Source: Sphingomonas crusticola | GTDB taxonomy: Bacteria; Pseudomonadota; Alphaproteobacteria; Sphingomonadales; Sphingomonadaceae | DNA: 64,000 nt | Assembly: GCF_003391115.1 (NCBI RefSeq) | Contig: NZ_QTJP01000001.1 | Location: forward strand, 1,922,001 to 1,986,000 | Reading direction: 5' to 3' | Shown: in pieces, positions 21,322 to 30,997 of the stretch | Position numbering within the stretch: the stretch's first letter is position 1 | Layout of the letters: every line of letters starts with the position of its first letter | The notes under the pieces: model-generated | What the model saw: the letters and a program-made list of their open reading frames with translations, nothing else | Database searches by the model: none | Told to the model about the DNA's origin: nothing | Position numbers and translations under genes: made by a program

Positions 21322-22325
21322 ACCCGCCATCCGATCATCCATCGATCCCGACGCCGAAGATCGGGGTCCTGATCACCAATCTCGGTACGCCGGACGCTGC
21401 CGACGCACGCGCGGTGCGGCGCTATCTCGCCCAATTCCTGTCGGACCGGCGCGTTGTGGAAATCCCGCAAATCCTGTGGCAGCCGATCCTGCGCGGCATC
21501 ATCCTGCGCACGCGGCCGAAGAAATCCGCCCATGCTTATGCGCAGGTCTGGCGCGAAGATGGATCGCCGCTCGCCGCGATCACCGCGCTGCAGGCGGCGG
21601 CATTGCGCGGTACGTTCGGTAGCGACGTGATGGTCGAGCATGCGATGCGTTATGGCCGTCCGGCGATTGCCGAGAAGCTGGCGGCGATGAAGGCAGCCGG
21701 ATGCCAACGCATCCTGATCGCGCCGCTCTATCCGCAATATTGTGCAGCAACGACGGCGACGGCCAACGACGCGGCCTTTGCTGCCCTCGCCGCGATGCGC
21801 TGGCAGCCGGCGCTGCGGACGCTGCCGCCTTATTATGACGATCCTGCCTATATCGCCGCGTTGAAGACGAGCGCGGAAGCGTCGCTCGCCGCCTTGCCGT
21901 TCGAACCCGACGCGATCCTCGCCAGCTTCCATGGCATGCCGCAACGGACGCTGGAGCTCGGCGATCCCTATCATTGCCATTGCCAGAAGACCGGGCGCTT
22001 GCTCGGCGCGGCGCTGGGGCGGGAGCTGCTGGTCACGTTCCAATCGCGCTTCGGCCGCGCGAAGTGGCTGGAGCCGGCGACCGACGTCACGCTCGCCGCA
22101 TTGCCGGCCAAGGGCATCAAGCGCATCGCCATCCTGTCGCCCGGCTTCTCCGCCGATTGTCTCGAAACGCTTGAGGAATTGGCGATCCGCGGCCGTGAAA
22201 CATTCCTGGCAGCAGGCGGCACCGACTTTGCCTACCTGCCCTGTCTCAATGACAGCGCTCCGGGCATCGAAATGCTGCAACTTTTGCTGCAGCGGGAACT
22301 TGCGGGCTGGGTCGCCGCTTCCTAG
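21318..22325 (+). CDS. hemH: Ferrochelatase HemH
   Basis: A 335-residue protein with IGVLITNLGTPDAADARAVRRYL near the N terminus, IAPLYPQYCAATT, LASFHGMPQRTLELGDPYHCHCQ (metal-site His) and the signature segment LSPGFSADCLETLEELAI with its conserved Glu. It inserts Fe2+ into protoporphyrin IX, the last step of protohaem synthesis. Length is normal. The start overlaps the stop of the molybdopterin hydroxylase subunit (ATGA), so the two are probably co-translated although no functional link is known. phbB follows 32 bp later. Confidence 0.96.
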   Translation: MNPPSDHPSIPTPKIGVLITNLGTPDAADARAVRRYLAQFLSDRRVVEIPQILWQPILRGIILRTRPKKSAHAYAQVWREDGSPLAAITALQAAALRGTFGSDVMVEHAMRYGRPAIAEKLAAMKAAGCQRILIAPLYPQYCAATTATANDAAFAALAAMRWQPALRTLPPYYDDPAYIAALKTSAEASLAALPFEPDAILASFHGMPQRTLELGDPYHCHCQKTGRLLGAALGRELLVTFQSRFGRAKWLEPATDVTLAALPAKGIKRIAILSPGFSADCLETLEELAIRGRETFLAAGGTDFAYLPCLNDSAPGIEMLQLLLQRELAGWVAAS

Positions 22326-22357
22326 GCTGGCCAACGAGAAAAACTGAGGAGAGACAG

Positions 22358-23080
22358 ATGGCGCGCGTGGCGATCGTGACCGGCGGAACCCGTGGCATTG
22401 GCGAGGCCATCAGCCTCGCGCTCAAGGAGGAAGGCGTAACCGTCGCTGCCAATTATGCCGGCAATGATGCGCGCGCGCAGGAATTCAGCGACCGCACCGG
22501 CATCGCCGTGTTCAAATGGGACGTGTCCAGCCACGAAGCCTGCATCGCCGGCGTATCCGCGGTCGAGCAGCAGCTCGGCCCGGTGGATATCGTCGTCAAC
22601 AATGCCGGCATCACCCGCGACGGGACCTTGCTCAAGATGAGCTACGACGATTGGAAGGCCGTGATCGACACCAATCTCGGCGGCTGCTTCAATATGGCCA
22701 AGGCGACCTTCCCGGGCATGAAGGACCGCAAGTTCGGCCGCTTCGTCAATATCGGCTCGATCAACGGACAGGCGGGCCAATATGGCCAGGTCAATTATGC
22801 CGCGGCCAAATCCGGTATACACGGCTTCACCAAGGCGCTGGCGCAGGAAGGCGCGCGCTTCGGCATCACCGTCAACGCGATCGCGCCCGGCTATATCGAT
22901 ACCGACATGGTCGCCGCCGTCCCGGCCGAGGTGCTGCAGAAGATCGTCGCCAAAATCCCGGTCGGACGCCTCGGTCAGGCGCACGAAATCGCGCGCGGCG
23001 TCACCTTCCTCTGCTCGGAGAATGGCGCGTTCATCACCGGATCGACTTTGTCGATCAACGGCGGGCAGCATATGTATTAA
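22358..23080 (+). CDS. phbB: Acetoacetyl-CoA reductase PhbB
   Basis: A 240-residue SDR protein beginning MARVAIVTGGTRGIGEAI (cofactor motif TGGTRGIG). It has VNNAGITRDGTLLKMSYDDWKAV, INGQAGQYGQVNYAAAKSG with catalytic Tyr and Lys, and the C-terminal TGSTLSINGGQHMY. These are diagnostic for NADPH-dependent acetoacetyl-CoA reductase, which makes (R)-3-hydroxybutyryl-CoA for polyhydroxybutyrate. The ribosome binding site is GAGGAGAGAC. No polymerase gene (phaC) or thiolase (phaA) is in the window. FabG is the close alternative, but the C terminus and motif spacing favour PhbB. Confidence 0.93.
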   Translation: MARVAIVTGGTRGIGEAISLALKEEGVTVAANYAGNDARAQEFSDRTGIAVFKWDVSSHEACIAGVSAVEQQLGPVDIVVNNAGITRDGTLLKMSYDDWKAVIDTNLGGCFNMAKATFPGMKDRKFGRFVNIGSINGQAGQYGQVNYAAAKSGIHGFTKALAQEGARFGITVNAIAPGYIDTDMVAAVPAEVLQKIVAKIPVGRLGQAHEIARGVTFLCSENGAFITGSTLSINGGQHMY

Positions 23081-23089
23081 GCCCACTTG

Positions 23090-23347
23090 ATGGCGGGTCC
23101 CGTAAAACGTTCGGTCATGATCGCGGGGCACGCCACGTCGGTCAGCCTCGAGCCGATCTTCTGGGAGGCATTGAAGCGGGCGGCCGATACGGCAGCCCTG
23201 CCGATCAGCGCCCTGGTGGCGCAGATCGATGCGCGCCGGATTGCGGACCGGGAGCCGGTCAACCTCGCCAGCGCGATCCGGGTGTGGTTGATGGAGGAGG
23301 CGCAGCGCCGGCTGACCGTGGCGGAGGATCCCGCGGGGACCGGCTGA
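23090..23347 (+). CDS. Ribbon-helix-helix domain protein (RHH_4)
   Basis: An 85-residue protein: KRSVMIAGHATSVSLEPIFWEALKRAA followed by NLASAIRVWLMEEAQRRL. This is the pattern of the RHH_4 family (PF13467), small putative DNA-binding proteins common in alphaproteobacteria. Targets are unknown. The ATG at 23090 is preferred over a TTG three bases upstream. It lies 9 bp after phbB, so it may be co-transcribed. Its end is 11 bp from the end of the convergent nhaA. Confidence 0.85.
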   Translation: MAGPVKRSVMIAGHATSVSLEPIFWEALKRAADTAALPISALVAQIDARRIADREPVNLASAIRVWLMEEAQRRLTVAEDPAGTG

Positions 23348-23358
23348 ATTTTGCGCAG

Positions 23359-24537
23359 CTATTCAACCGATGCGCGATTGGCGGCGATCCTGAGCAGCGT
23401 ATATCCCGCCGCGGCCGAGAGAAGCGAACCGAGCAGGACCCCGATCTTCACCTCGTCGACCAGGATTGGATTGCGGAAAGCGAGGCCGCCGATGAAGAGG
23501 CTCATCGTGAAGCCAATCCCGCAAAGCAGGGCTATTCCGTAAATCTGGGCCCAACTCGCTTCCGCCGGCTTGGCGGCGAGGCCGCACTTGATCGCCAGCC
23601 AGACCGAACCGAGCACGCCGATCTGCTTGCCCACGAACAGCCCCGCGGCGACGCCGAGCGGCAGCGGCGCGAGAAGGCCGGCGGGGGTCAGGCCGACGAA
23701 CGAAACGCCCGCATTGGCGAAGCCGAACAAGGGGACAATCAGGAATGCGCTCCACGGATGCAGGCCATGTTCCAGGCGATGCAGGGGAGAGGATTCGGTG
23801 TCCGCTGCCGTGGCCTCCCTTACCGGGATCATCATCGCCGCCAAGACGCCTGCGATCGTGGCGTGCACGCCCGACATCAGTACGGCGACCCAGAGTAAGA
23901 CGGCGCAAATCAGATAGGGCCAGAGCGACCTCACGCCGCCGCGGTTGAGCGCGAACATCACGCCGATCACCCCCGCAGCCGCCAGCAGCGCCGGCGCGCT
24001 GATCCCCGCCGTATAGACGAAGGCGATGATCGCGACCGCGCCCATGTCGTCGACGATCGCCACGGTCGTAAGGAAGATCTTGAGCGACGTCGGCACGCGT
24101 TTGCCAAGCATGGCGACGAGGCCGAGGGCGAAGGCGATGTCGGTCGCGGACGGGATGGCCCAGCCGCGTGCCAGGCCCGCGCTTCGTCCCGCGACCAGCA
24201 AATACACGACCGCCGGCACTGCCATTCCGCCTAATGCTGCCATCACCGGCAACAGCCGGTCCGGCCAGCGAGCGAGGTGGCCGACCGCGAACTCGCGTTT
24301 TATCTCCAGCCCGACGAGCAGGAAGAAGATCGCCATCAGCCCGTCATTGATCCAGTGGAGCACGGAAAGCCCGCCCAGCTCGAAGTGGAGCGCATCGTGA
24401 TAGGCAGCGCCAAGGCTGCTGTTGGCGACGATCAGGGCAAGCGCCGCGGCCGCGATCAGCAGGATGCCTCCCGCGGCTTCCCCTTGAAGGAAAGCTTGCA
24501 GAGCGTTGGTTGGGCGTTCGCGCGTCATGACTGGCAT
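23359..24537 (-). CDS. nhaA: Na+/H+ antiporter NhaA
   Basis: A 392-residue membrane protein with about 12 hydrophobic segments. It carries NDGLMAIFFLLVGLEIKREF, PSATDIAFALGLVAMLG (including the unwound TM4 region TD) and TTVAIVDDMGAVAIIAFVYT, which holds the paired Asp residues of the ion-binding site. NhaA exchanges two H+ for one Na+ and supports pH and sodium homeostasis. Start codons GTG 24543, ATG 24537 and ATG 24528 all lack a clear ribosome binding site. ATG 24537 is used. purH is divergent, 111 bp away. Confidence 0.95.
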   Translation of the reverse strand: MPVMTRERPTNALQAFLQGEAAGGILLIAAAALALIVANSSLGAAYHDALHFELGGLSVLHWINDGLMAIFFLLVGLEIKREFAVGHLARWPDRLLPVMAALGGMAVPAVVYLLVAGRSAGLARGWAIPSATDIAFALGLVAMLGKRVPTSLKIFLTTVAIVDDMGAVAIIAFVYTAGISAPALLAAAGVIGVMFALNRGGVRSLWPYLICAVLLWVAVLMSGVHATIAGVLAAMMIPVREATAADTESSPLHRLEHGLHPWSAFLIVPLFGFANAGVSFVGLTPAGLLAPLPLGVAAGLFVGKQIGVLGSVWLAIKCGLAAKPAEASWAQIYGIALLCGIGFTMSLFIGGLAFRNPILVDEVKIGVLLGSLLSAAAGYTLLRIAANRASVE

Positions 24538-24648
24538 TCGCACTAAGCGAGCCGCGCCGCTGCCGCATCCAAAAACGGGCTGCGTGCCACGTCTTGCAAC
24601 CGCGTTTGGGGCTGGCCTTCGCGTGGTCGTTCGCTAAAGGCCGCGCGC

Positions 24649-26220
24649 ATGACCGACATTGCTATCAAGCGCGCGCTGCTTTCCGTTTCCGACAAGACCG
24701 GGCTGGCCGAACTGGGGCAGGCGCTCGCCGCCAAGGGTGTGGAGCTGGTCTCGACCGGCGGGACGGCGAAGGCGTTGCGCGACGCGGGGCTGACCGTGCT
24801 CGACGTGTCCGAACTGACCGGCTTTCCGGAGATGATGGACGGGCGGGTCAAGACCCTCCACCCCAAGGTCCATGGCGGGTTGCTCGCGGTGCGCGACGAC
24901 CCTGCTCATGCAGCCTCCATGGCCGAGCATGCGATCGGTGCGATCGACCTGGTGGTGGTCAATCTCTATCCGTTTGCACAGACGGTCGCGAAGGGGGCTG
25001 CGCGCGACGAGATCATCGAGAATATCGATATCGGTGGCCCGTCGATGGTGCGTTCAGCCGCCAAGAATCATGCATTCGTCGCAATCGTCACGGACCCGGC
25101 CGATTATGCCGCGGTCGCTGCCGGCACCACCAACCTCGATCAGCGCAGGATGTTCGCCGCCAAGGCGTTCGCGGCGACCGCCGCCTATGACGCGATGATC
25201 TCATCCTGGTTCGCGTTCGCCGACCAGGGTCAGGCCTTTCCCGAGACGATGTCGGTGCCGGTCCGTAAAGCGAGCGAATTGCGCTATGGCGAGAATCCGC
25301 ACCAGCATGCGGCGCTGTACGTGCCACTCGGCCCTTCGGCGCGCGGTATCGCCCAGGCGGAACAGCTCCAGGGCAAGGAGCTCAGCTATAATAATTATAA
25401 TGACGCCGATGCGGCGCTTGAACTGGTCAGCGAGTTTCGCGACGGGCCGCCGACCGTGGTGATCGTCAAGCATGCCAATCCATGCGGCGTCGCCACCGCG
25501 GACACGTTGATCGATGCCTATAAAGCGGCCTTGGCCTGCGACGGCGTATCGGCGTTCGGCGGGATCATCGCGGTCAACCGGCCGCTCGACGGTCCGACCG
25601 CCGAGGCGATCTCCGGCATCTTCACTGAGGTGGTGGCGGCGCCCGCTGCCGATGCGGCCGCGCGGGAAGTGTTTGCCCGGAAGAAGAATCTGCGCCTGCT
25701 GATCACGGGCGAATTGCCCGATCCCGGTCGTCCCGGCCTGCAGATCAAGTCGATCGCAGGCGGCTTATTGCTGCAGACGCGCGACAATGGCTCGGTTGGT
25801 GAAGACCAGCTCAAGGTCGTGACCAAGCGCGCACCGTCCGCGCAGGAGTTGGCGGACTGCCGCTTCGCCTGGACCGTCGCCAAGCATGTGAAGTCGAACG
25901 CGATCGTCTATGCGAAGGACCGGGCTACGGCAGGGATCGGCGCAGGCCAGATGAACCGGCTGGAAAGCGCCCGCATCGCCGCGTGGAAAGCCCGGGACGC
26001 CGCCGAAAAGGCGGGCTGGCCGGAACCCCGCACGATCGGCTCCGCCGTGGCATCCGACGCCTTCTTCCCGTTCGCGGACGGCCTGCTCGCGGCGGTCGAG
26101 GCGGGGGCGACGGCGGTTATCCAGCCCGGCGGGTCGATGCGGGACAATGAGGTCATCGCCGCCGCCGACGAGGCAGGTCTGGCGATGGTCTTCACCGGGA
26201 TGCGCCACTTCCGGCACTAG
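24649..26220 (+). CDS. purH: Bifunctional AICAR transformylase / IMP cyclohydrolase PurH
   Basis: A 523-residue protein. The N-terminal MGS-like IMP cyclohydrolase domain has [51 protein letters not shown] and [15 protein letters not shown]. The C-terminal AICAR formyltransferase domain has [39 protein letters not shown] and [10 protein letters not shown]. It catalyses the last two steps of de novo purine synthesis, AICAR to FAICAR to IMP. Length is normal. The 15 bp to the next, convergent gene leaves no room for a long terminator. Confidence 0.97.
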   Translation: MTDIAIKRALLSVSDKTGLAELGQALAAKGVELVSTGGTAKALRDAGLTVLDVSELTGFPEMMDGRVKTLHPKVHGGLLAVRDDPAHAASMAEHAIGAIDLVVVNLYPFAQTVAKGAARDEIIENIDIGGPSMVRSAAKNHAFVAIVTDPADYAAVAAGTTNLDQRRMFAAKAFAATAAYDAMISSWFAFADQGQAFPETMSVPVRKASELRYGENPHQHAALYVPLGPSARGIAQAEQLQGKELSYNNYNDADAALELVSEFRDGPPTVVIVKHANPCGVATADTLIDAYKAALACDGVSAFGGIIAVNRPLDGPTAEAISGIFTEVVAAPAADAAAREVFARKKNLRLLITGELPDPGRPGLQIKSIAGGLLLQTRDNGSVGEDQLKVVTKRAPSAQELADCRFAWTVAKHVKSNAIVYAKDRATAGIGAGQMNRLESARIAAWKARDAAEKAGWPEPRTIGSAVASDAFFPFADGLLAAVEAGATAVIQPGGSMRDNEVIAAADEAGLAMVFTGMRHFRH

Positions 26221-26235
26221 ACCGGAGGCGTCGCG

Positions 26236-26790
26236 CTAGATCCGCTGGCTTGCAAGGACCTCGGGGTTCGAACCCAGATTGTGGAGATAATGCTCCCGTT
26301 CGGCCGTGCCCATCCTGAGCCGGTTTAGCCGATTCCGCTGCGCATCGGTCAGCCGGAACTTCTGATAGCCGCGCTCGACCAGGCAGGAGTCGACGACCTG
26401 CTGGAGCTGCTCGACGATATCGACCCAGGCGGCATGATCGAACATGCCCTTGTAGAGGGTGGTACGGAACGGCACGCGGTCAGGGCGAACCGCATCCACC
26501 GCCATCATATTACCGGCCTCGCTATTGCGGTTCGCGTAGAAGTTCTGGCTGTCGAAGAAGGAATAGAAGGCCGCGAACTGGATCGCGCCGAGCGCCTCCG
26601 CCGTGGATGTCTTCATCCCTACTTTCACGCCGAACGCGCGGTTGGCACATTGCTGCGCGTCGGCATTGTAGGTGGCATAGGTTACGTTGGGTTTGCCCCA
26701 GCTGATGTTGCCAGGCTTGCCGACCGCCAGTGCGGGGCTGGCAAGAAGCGCGGCAGAAAGCGTGGTGATGGCAACGAACCGGCGAACCAT
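26236..26790 (-). CDS. Secreted protein of unknown function
   Basis: A 184-residue protein with a clear signal peptide (VRRFVAITTLSAALLASPALA, cut after about residue 22). The mature part has YNADAQQCANRAFGV, QLQQVVDSCLVERGYQKFRLTDAQRNRLNRL and LGSNPEVLASQRI. Two cysteines could form a disulfide. The stretch resembling CLVERGY is seen in small periplasmic proteins of unknown role, but no family is firmly recognised. The ATG at 26790 follows GGAGG with good spacing. It is divergent from ftsK. Confidence 0.75.
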   Translation of the reverse strand: MVRRFVAITTLSAALLASPALAVGKPGNISWGKPNVTYATYNADAQQCANRAFGVKVGMKTSTAEALGAIQFAAFYSFFDSQNFYANRNSEAGNMMAVDAVRPDRVPFRTTLYKGMFDHAAWVDIVEQLQQVVDSCLVERGYQKFRLTDAQRNRLNRLRMGTAEREHYLHNLGSNPEVLASQRI

Positions 26791-26990
26791 GCGAACCTCC
26801 ATTGCTGGCGTGCACGCAACGCAAAATACTCATGGTCAGAATGCGCATCATGCACCCGCAGTTCCCATCCTGGCAAGGATCGGGCGGGGGCCTCTTGGGA
26901 AACGCGCAATCCGCACCTTCTGCCCCAGGCGGGTTTGCACGGCCGGAACATTTCAGGCACACTTGCGCGCATTCTGTAGGGATTTCGATC

Positions 26991-29306
26991 ATGGCGACGC
27001 AGATCGCGGGCGGGGGTAATTGGCGGGGCCAGATGCGGCGGATCGGCCAGCGCGGAGGCGCCATGCTGAGCGCGCTGGCCGTGCTGGCCTTTGCGCTGCT
27101 GCTGGCCTTTGCGCTGGTGAGCTACTCGCCGACCGACCCGGCGATGATGACCGCCGCCGGCGGCCCGGTGCGCAACGTGCTCGGCCCGGTCGGTGCCTGG
27201 GGTGCGGATCTGTTGCTGACCCTGTTCGGCTTGCCCACTGCGTTGCTGATCCCGCCGCTGGTGGTGGTGGCGCTGCGGCTGTGGCGGGGCGTCCATCCGG
27301 GCCAGTGGAAGCGCGCCCTGCCGATCACGATTCTCGCTATGCTGCTGTGCGATGTCGCACTCGCCCTGGTGCATATCGGCCTATCCGGCTCGCTGCCGGC
27401 AGGCGCGGGCGGCGCTATCGGCCTGGGCGCCGCGAGCCTGATCGACGGCGGCCTCGCCTTGCTGGAGCCGGCCTGGGCGATCGGCATTCGTATCGCCGCC
27501 GTGTTGCTGCTCGGCATTATCGGCGCGACCATGGCTTTGTGGTCGCTTGGCCTGGACGCCGAAGAGCGCGCGGCCCTGTTTCGGCGGCGCGAACGTGTCG
27601 CGCGTGACGAACGCGTGGCGGTGACCCGCCCGCTGCGTCAGGCGCCGGCCAAGGCGCGCGCGGCGACCATGCCCGAAGTCGAGGAGGCCGAACCGCCGCG
27701 GCCGACCATCAACACGCCCGTCCGCCAGACCCAGCCGAGCAATCGCGGCCAGCGTGAGCGCCAGGCCAAGCTGGCGCTCGGCGATACGTGGGTGCTGCCG
27801 ACGCTCGATCTGCTCTCGCCACCGCCGCCACCCGTTACCGGCCAGCTCGACAAGGCCGCGCTCGAGCGCAATGCGCGCCTGCTCGAGACGGTGCTCGAGG
27901 ATTTCCACGTGCGCGGCCACATCACCGAGGTTCGTCCCGGCCCGGTCGTGACGATGTACGAGTTGGAGCCGGCGGCCGGCATCAAGGCTAGCCGCGTGGT
28001 CGCGCTGGCTGACGATATTGCCCGCAACATGTCGGCGCTGTCGGCGCGCGTCGCGACCATCCCCGGGCGCACGGTGATCGGCATCGAACTGCCCAACCAG
28101 AAGCGCGAGAGCGTCGTCCTGTCGGAGCTGATCGCAACCCATCAGTTCGAAAACCAAGGACCGGGCAACCTCGCGCTGATCCTGGGCAAGAATATCGCGG
28201 GCGATCCGGTGATCGCCGATCTTTCGCCGATGCCGCATCTGCTCGTCGCCGGCACGACCGGGTCGGGCAAGTCGGTCGGTCTCAACGCGATGATCCTGTC
28301 CTTGCTGTACCGGCTGACGCCCGACCAGTGCCGCATGATCATGATCGATCCCAAGATGCTGGAATTGAGCGTCTATGACGACATCCCGCATCTGCTGTCA
28401 CCGGTCGTGACCGAGCCCGCCAAGGCGATCCGCGCGCTCAAATGGACGGTCGAGCAGATGGAGGATCGCTATCGCATGATGGCGACGATCCAGGTCCGCA
28501 GCCTCGCCTCGTTCAACGAGAAGGTGAAGGCGGCCAAGGCCAAGGGCCAGGCGCTCGGCCGGCGGGTGCAGACCGGTTATGACGCCGACACCGGCCAGCC
28601 AATCTACGAGGAAGAAAAGCTCGAATTCGAGCCGCTGCCGATGATCGTGGTGGTGGTGGACGAGCTGGCCGACCTGATGATGACGGCCGGCAAGGAAGTC
28701 GAATTCCTCATCCAGCGGCTGGCGCAGAAGGCGCGCGCCGCCGGGATCCATCTGATCATGGCGACGCAACGCCCGTCGGTCGACGTCATCACGGGCGTGA
28801 TCAAGGCCAATCTGCCGACCCGGATCAGCTTCCAGGTCGCGTCCAAGATCGACTCGCGCACGATCCTCAATGAGCAAGGCGCCGAGCAATTGCTGGGCAA
28901 GGGCGACATGCTCTACGTCGCCGGCGGCAAGCAGATCGTGCGCGTGCACGGACCGTTCGTGTCCGACGACGAAGTGCGCGGCGTTGCCGATCACTGGAAG
29001 GCGCAGCGTCCGCCGGAATATATCTCCGCGGTGACCGAAGAGCCGCTGGAAGGCGGCTACGAGATCGAGGGCGCGCCGTCGGGGCCGGACGATCCGGAGA
29101 CCGCGACCTATCGCAAGGCGGTTCAATTGGTGGTCGAGAACCGCAAGGCCTCGACCTCCTGGCTCCAGCGCCAGTTGCGCGTCGGCTATAACAGCGCGGC
29201 GCGGCTGATCGAGCGAATGGAGAAGCAGGGCATCATCTCGACCCCCGACCATGTCGGGCGGCGCGAGGTGCTGATCGAGCCGAGCGACCTGGCGAGCTAT
29301 CTCTAA
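26991..29306 (+). CDS. ftsK: DNA translocase FtsK
   Basis: A 771-residue protein. The N terminus has about four membrane segments (residues 20-190), then a Pro/Arg-rich linker, the alpha/beta translocase motor and a C-terminal gamma winged-helix domain. Walker A is GTTGSGKSVG at about residues 420-430; Walker B is VVVVDELADLMM. LIMATQRPSVDVITGVIKANLPTRISFQV is the family signature. The gamma domain (SWLQRQLRVGYNSAARLIERMEKQGI) reads polar KOPS sites. FtsK anchors at the septum and pumps chromosome termini apart before division. The ATG at 26991 follows TAGGGA. An open frame reaching 26802 is not needed. Confidence 0.95.
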   Translation: MATQIAGGGNWRGQMRRIGQRGGAMLSALAVLAFALLLAFALVSYSPTDPAMMTAAGGPVRNVLGPVGAWGADLLLTLFGLPTALLIPPLVVVALRLWRGVHPGQWKRALPITILAMLLCDVALALVHIGLSGSLPAGAGGAIGLGAASLIDGGLALLEPAWAIGIRIAAVLLLGIIGATMALWSLGLDAEERAALFRRRERVARDERVAVTRPLRQAPAKARAATMPEVEEAEPPRPTINTPVRQTQPSNRGQRERQAKLALGDTWVLPTLDLLSPPPPPVTGQLDKAALERNARLLETVLEDFHVRGHITEVRPGPVVTMYELEPAAGIKASRVVALADDIARNMSALSARVATIPGRTVIGIELPNQKRESVVLSELIATHQFENQGPGNLALILGKNIAGDPVIADLSPMPHLLVAGTTGSGKSVGLNAMILSLLYRLTPDQCRMIMIDPKMLELSVYDDIPHLLSPVVTEPAKAIRALKWTVEQMEDRYRMMATIQVRSLASFNEKVKAAKAKGQALGRRVQTGYDADTGQPIYEEEKLEFEPLPMIVVVVDELADLMMTAGKEVEFLIQRLAQKARAAGIHLIMATQRPSVDVITGVIKANLPTRISFQVASKIDSRTILNEQGAEQLLGKGDMLYVAGGKQIVRVHGPFVSDDEVRGVADHWKAQRPPEYISAVTEEPLEGGYEIEGAPSGPDDPETATYRKAVQLVVENRKASTSWLQRQLRVGYNSAARLIERMEKQGIISTPDHVGRREVLIEPSDLASYL

Positions 29307-29317
29307 TTTCTATTGTA

Positions 29318-29458
29318 CGCTCATGCTGAGTAGAGACCGAGTAGCCCCGAAGGGGCGTATCGAGGGCTCGTATCGAAGCACGCTTGCCGGCAAGGTCCTT
29401 CGATACGGGCTCTCGATACGCGGCTATGCCGCTACTAGATCCCTACTCAGGATGAGCG
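29318..29458. repeat. 141 bp imperfect palindromic intergenic element
   Basis: The outer arms CGCTCATGCTGAGTAG (29318-29333) and CTACTCAGGATGAGCG (29443-29458) are complementary at 15 of 16 positions. Inner arms of about 23 bp starting CGTATCGAGGG and ending CTCTCGATACG also pair, with two mismatches. The exact centre is the perfect palindrome CTTGCCGGCAAG (29383-29394). The whole element is thus one long hairpin. It lies between ftsK and the nucleotidase gene. It contains no ORF and looks like a MITE or REP-type repeat. Confidence 0.75.
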
Positions 29459-29516
29459 GGTCAGGGGTTCGAGGTCGCACGTTGCCCTGAACAACCGTCG
29501 CGCCTACCAGCCCGGC

Positions 29517-30182
29517 ATGCTTCCGGCCCTTGCCCATATCGATGCCTGGATCTTCGATCTGGACAATACGCTCTATCCGGCATCGTCGGATCTGTTCGGG
29601 CTGATCGACAAAAGGATGACGGCCTATGTCGCGCGGCTGACCGGGTTGCCGCACGACGAGGCCTATCAGCTTCAGAAGAGCTATTTCCGCGAGCATGGCA
29701 CCACGCTTTCCGGACTGATGGCGGAACATGGCGTCGATCCGCACGAATTCCTCGGCGACGTCCATGCGATCGAGATGGACGTGCTACGTGAGGATCGGCG
29801 GTTGGTGGATGCGATCGCGCGGCTGCCCGGACGCAAGCTGATCTTCACCAACGGCGATACGCCTTACGCGCAGCGCGTGCTGGCCCGGGTCGGGCTGTCG
29901 CAGACGTTCGAAGCGATCCACGATATCCATGCCATGGCCTATCAGCCCAAGCCCGATCCACGCGCCTATCGATCGATGGTCGATGCGTTCGGAATCGATC
30001 CGGCGCGCGCATTGTTCGCGGACGACCTGGCCCGCAATCTGGCGCCGGCCAAGGCGCTCGGGATCACGACCTTGTGGATCGATAACGGCTCGGAGCAGGT
30101 CGGAGACGACAAGGGCGACGGGATCGATTACCGGACCGCCGACCTCGGCCAATGGTTGCACGAAATATTGGGGGATACATGA
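29517..30182 (+). CDS. HAD-family pyrimidine 5'-nucleotidase
   Basis: A 221-residue haloacid-dehalogenase-fold phosphatase. Motif I is [11 protein letters not shown], motif II is IFTNGD, and the motif III/IV region is [10 protein letters not shown] followed by [21 protein letters not shown] is typical of the pyrimidine 5'-nucleotidase (SDT1-like) subgroup that dephosphorylates UMP and CMP. The ATG at 29517 has no clear ribosome binding site. Its stop overlaps the dapD start (ATGA, 30179-30182), so dapD is likely translated from the same mRNA. A metabolic link with lysine synthesis is not obvious. Confidence 0.88.
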   Translation: MLPALAHIDAWIFDLDNTLYPASSDLFGLIDKRMTAYVARLTGLPHDEAYQLQKSYFREHGTTLSGLMAEHGVDPHEFLGDVHAIEMDVLREDRRLVDAIARLPGRKLIFTNGDTPYAQRVLARVGLSQTFEAIHDIHAMAYQPKPDPRAYRSMVDAFGIDPARALFADDLARNLAPAKALGITTLWIDNGSEQVGDDKGDGIDYRTADLGQWLHEILGDT

Positions 30183-30997
30183 CGCTTGAAGCCACGATCG
30201 ACGCCGGCTGGGAAGCGCGCGACACGCTGACGCCCGCGACCGCCGGCGAGATCCGCGAGGCGGTCGAAGCCGCACTGGCCGGGCTGGACGCGGGCACGCT
30301 GCGCGTCGCCGAAAAGGTGGGCCACGACTGGCAGGTCAATCAATGGCTCAAAAAGGCGGTGCTGCTGTCCTTCCGGCTCAACGACAATGCGCGCATCGTC
30401 GGCGGCGCGGCCGGCGGGCCGGCATTCGACAAGGTACCGACCAAGTTCGCGCATTGGGACGAGGAGCATTTCCGCGCGGCCGGCTTCCGTGCGGTGCCGG
30501 GCTGCGTCGTCCGCCATGGTGCGTTCATCGGCAAGGGTGCGGTGCTGATGCCGAGCTTCGTCAATATCGGCGCCTATGTCGGCGAAGGGACGATGGTCGA
30601 CACGTGGGCGACGGTCGGCAGCTGCGCGCAGATCGGGCGAAACGTGCATATCTCGGGCGGCGTCGGCATCGGCGGTGTGCTCGAGCCGCTCCAGGCGGGG
30701 CCGGTCGTGATCGAGGATAATTGCTTCATCGGCGCGCGCTCCGAAGTGGCCGAGGGTGTCCATGTCGGCGAGGGTGCGGTCCTGTCGATGGGCGTCTATC
30801 TCGGCGCCTCGACCAAGATTGTCGACCGCGCCACCGGCGAAGTCTTCATGGGCCGCGTGCCGCCTTATGCGGTGGTGGTGCCGGGCACTTTGCCGGGCAA
30901 GGACGGCGGCCCCGGTCTCTATTGCGCGGTGATCGTCAAGCGGGTCGACGCGCAGACCCGCTCCAAGACCGGCATCAACGAGCTGCTGCGCGACTGA
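30179..30997 (+). CDS. dapD: Tetrahydrodipicolinate N-succinyltransferase DapD
   Basis: A 272-residue left-handed beta-helix acyltransferase. The hexapeptide-repeat region is [46 protein letters not shown], and [32 protein letters not shown] marks DapD. It uses succinyl-CoA to acylate tetrahydrodipicolinate in the DAP/lysine pathway, and works as a trimer. The start overlaps the nucleotidase stop by four bases. The last 23 bp overlap the end of the convergent alpha/beta hydrolase gene. Together with lysA in this window it supplies meso-DAP for peptidoglycan and lysine. Confidence 0.96.
   Translation: MTLEATIDAGWEARDTLTPATAGEIREAVEAALAGLDAGTLRVAEKVGHDWQVNQWLKKAVLLSFRLNDNARIVGGAAGGPAFDKVPTKFAHWDEEHFRAAGFRAVPGCVVRHGAFIGKGAVLMPSFVNIGAYVGEGTMVDTWATVGSCAQIGRNVHISGGVGIGGVLEPLQAGPVVIEDNCFIGARSEVAEGVHVGEGAVLSMGVYLGASTKIVDRATGEVFMGRVPPYAVVVPGTLPGKDGGPGLYCAVIVKRVDAQTRSKTGINELLRD

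Noticed and set aside
18823-21342. 839-codon open frame on the minus strand across the DUF1624 and molybdopterin subunit genes
   Set aside because: Antisense shadow of high-GC coding sequence; the protein is Arg/His/Asp-rich with no recognisable domain, and the plus-strand genes are certain.
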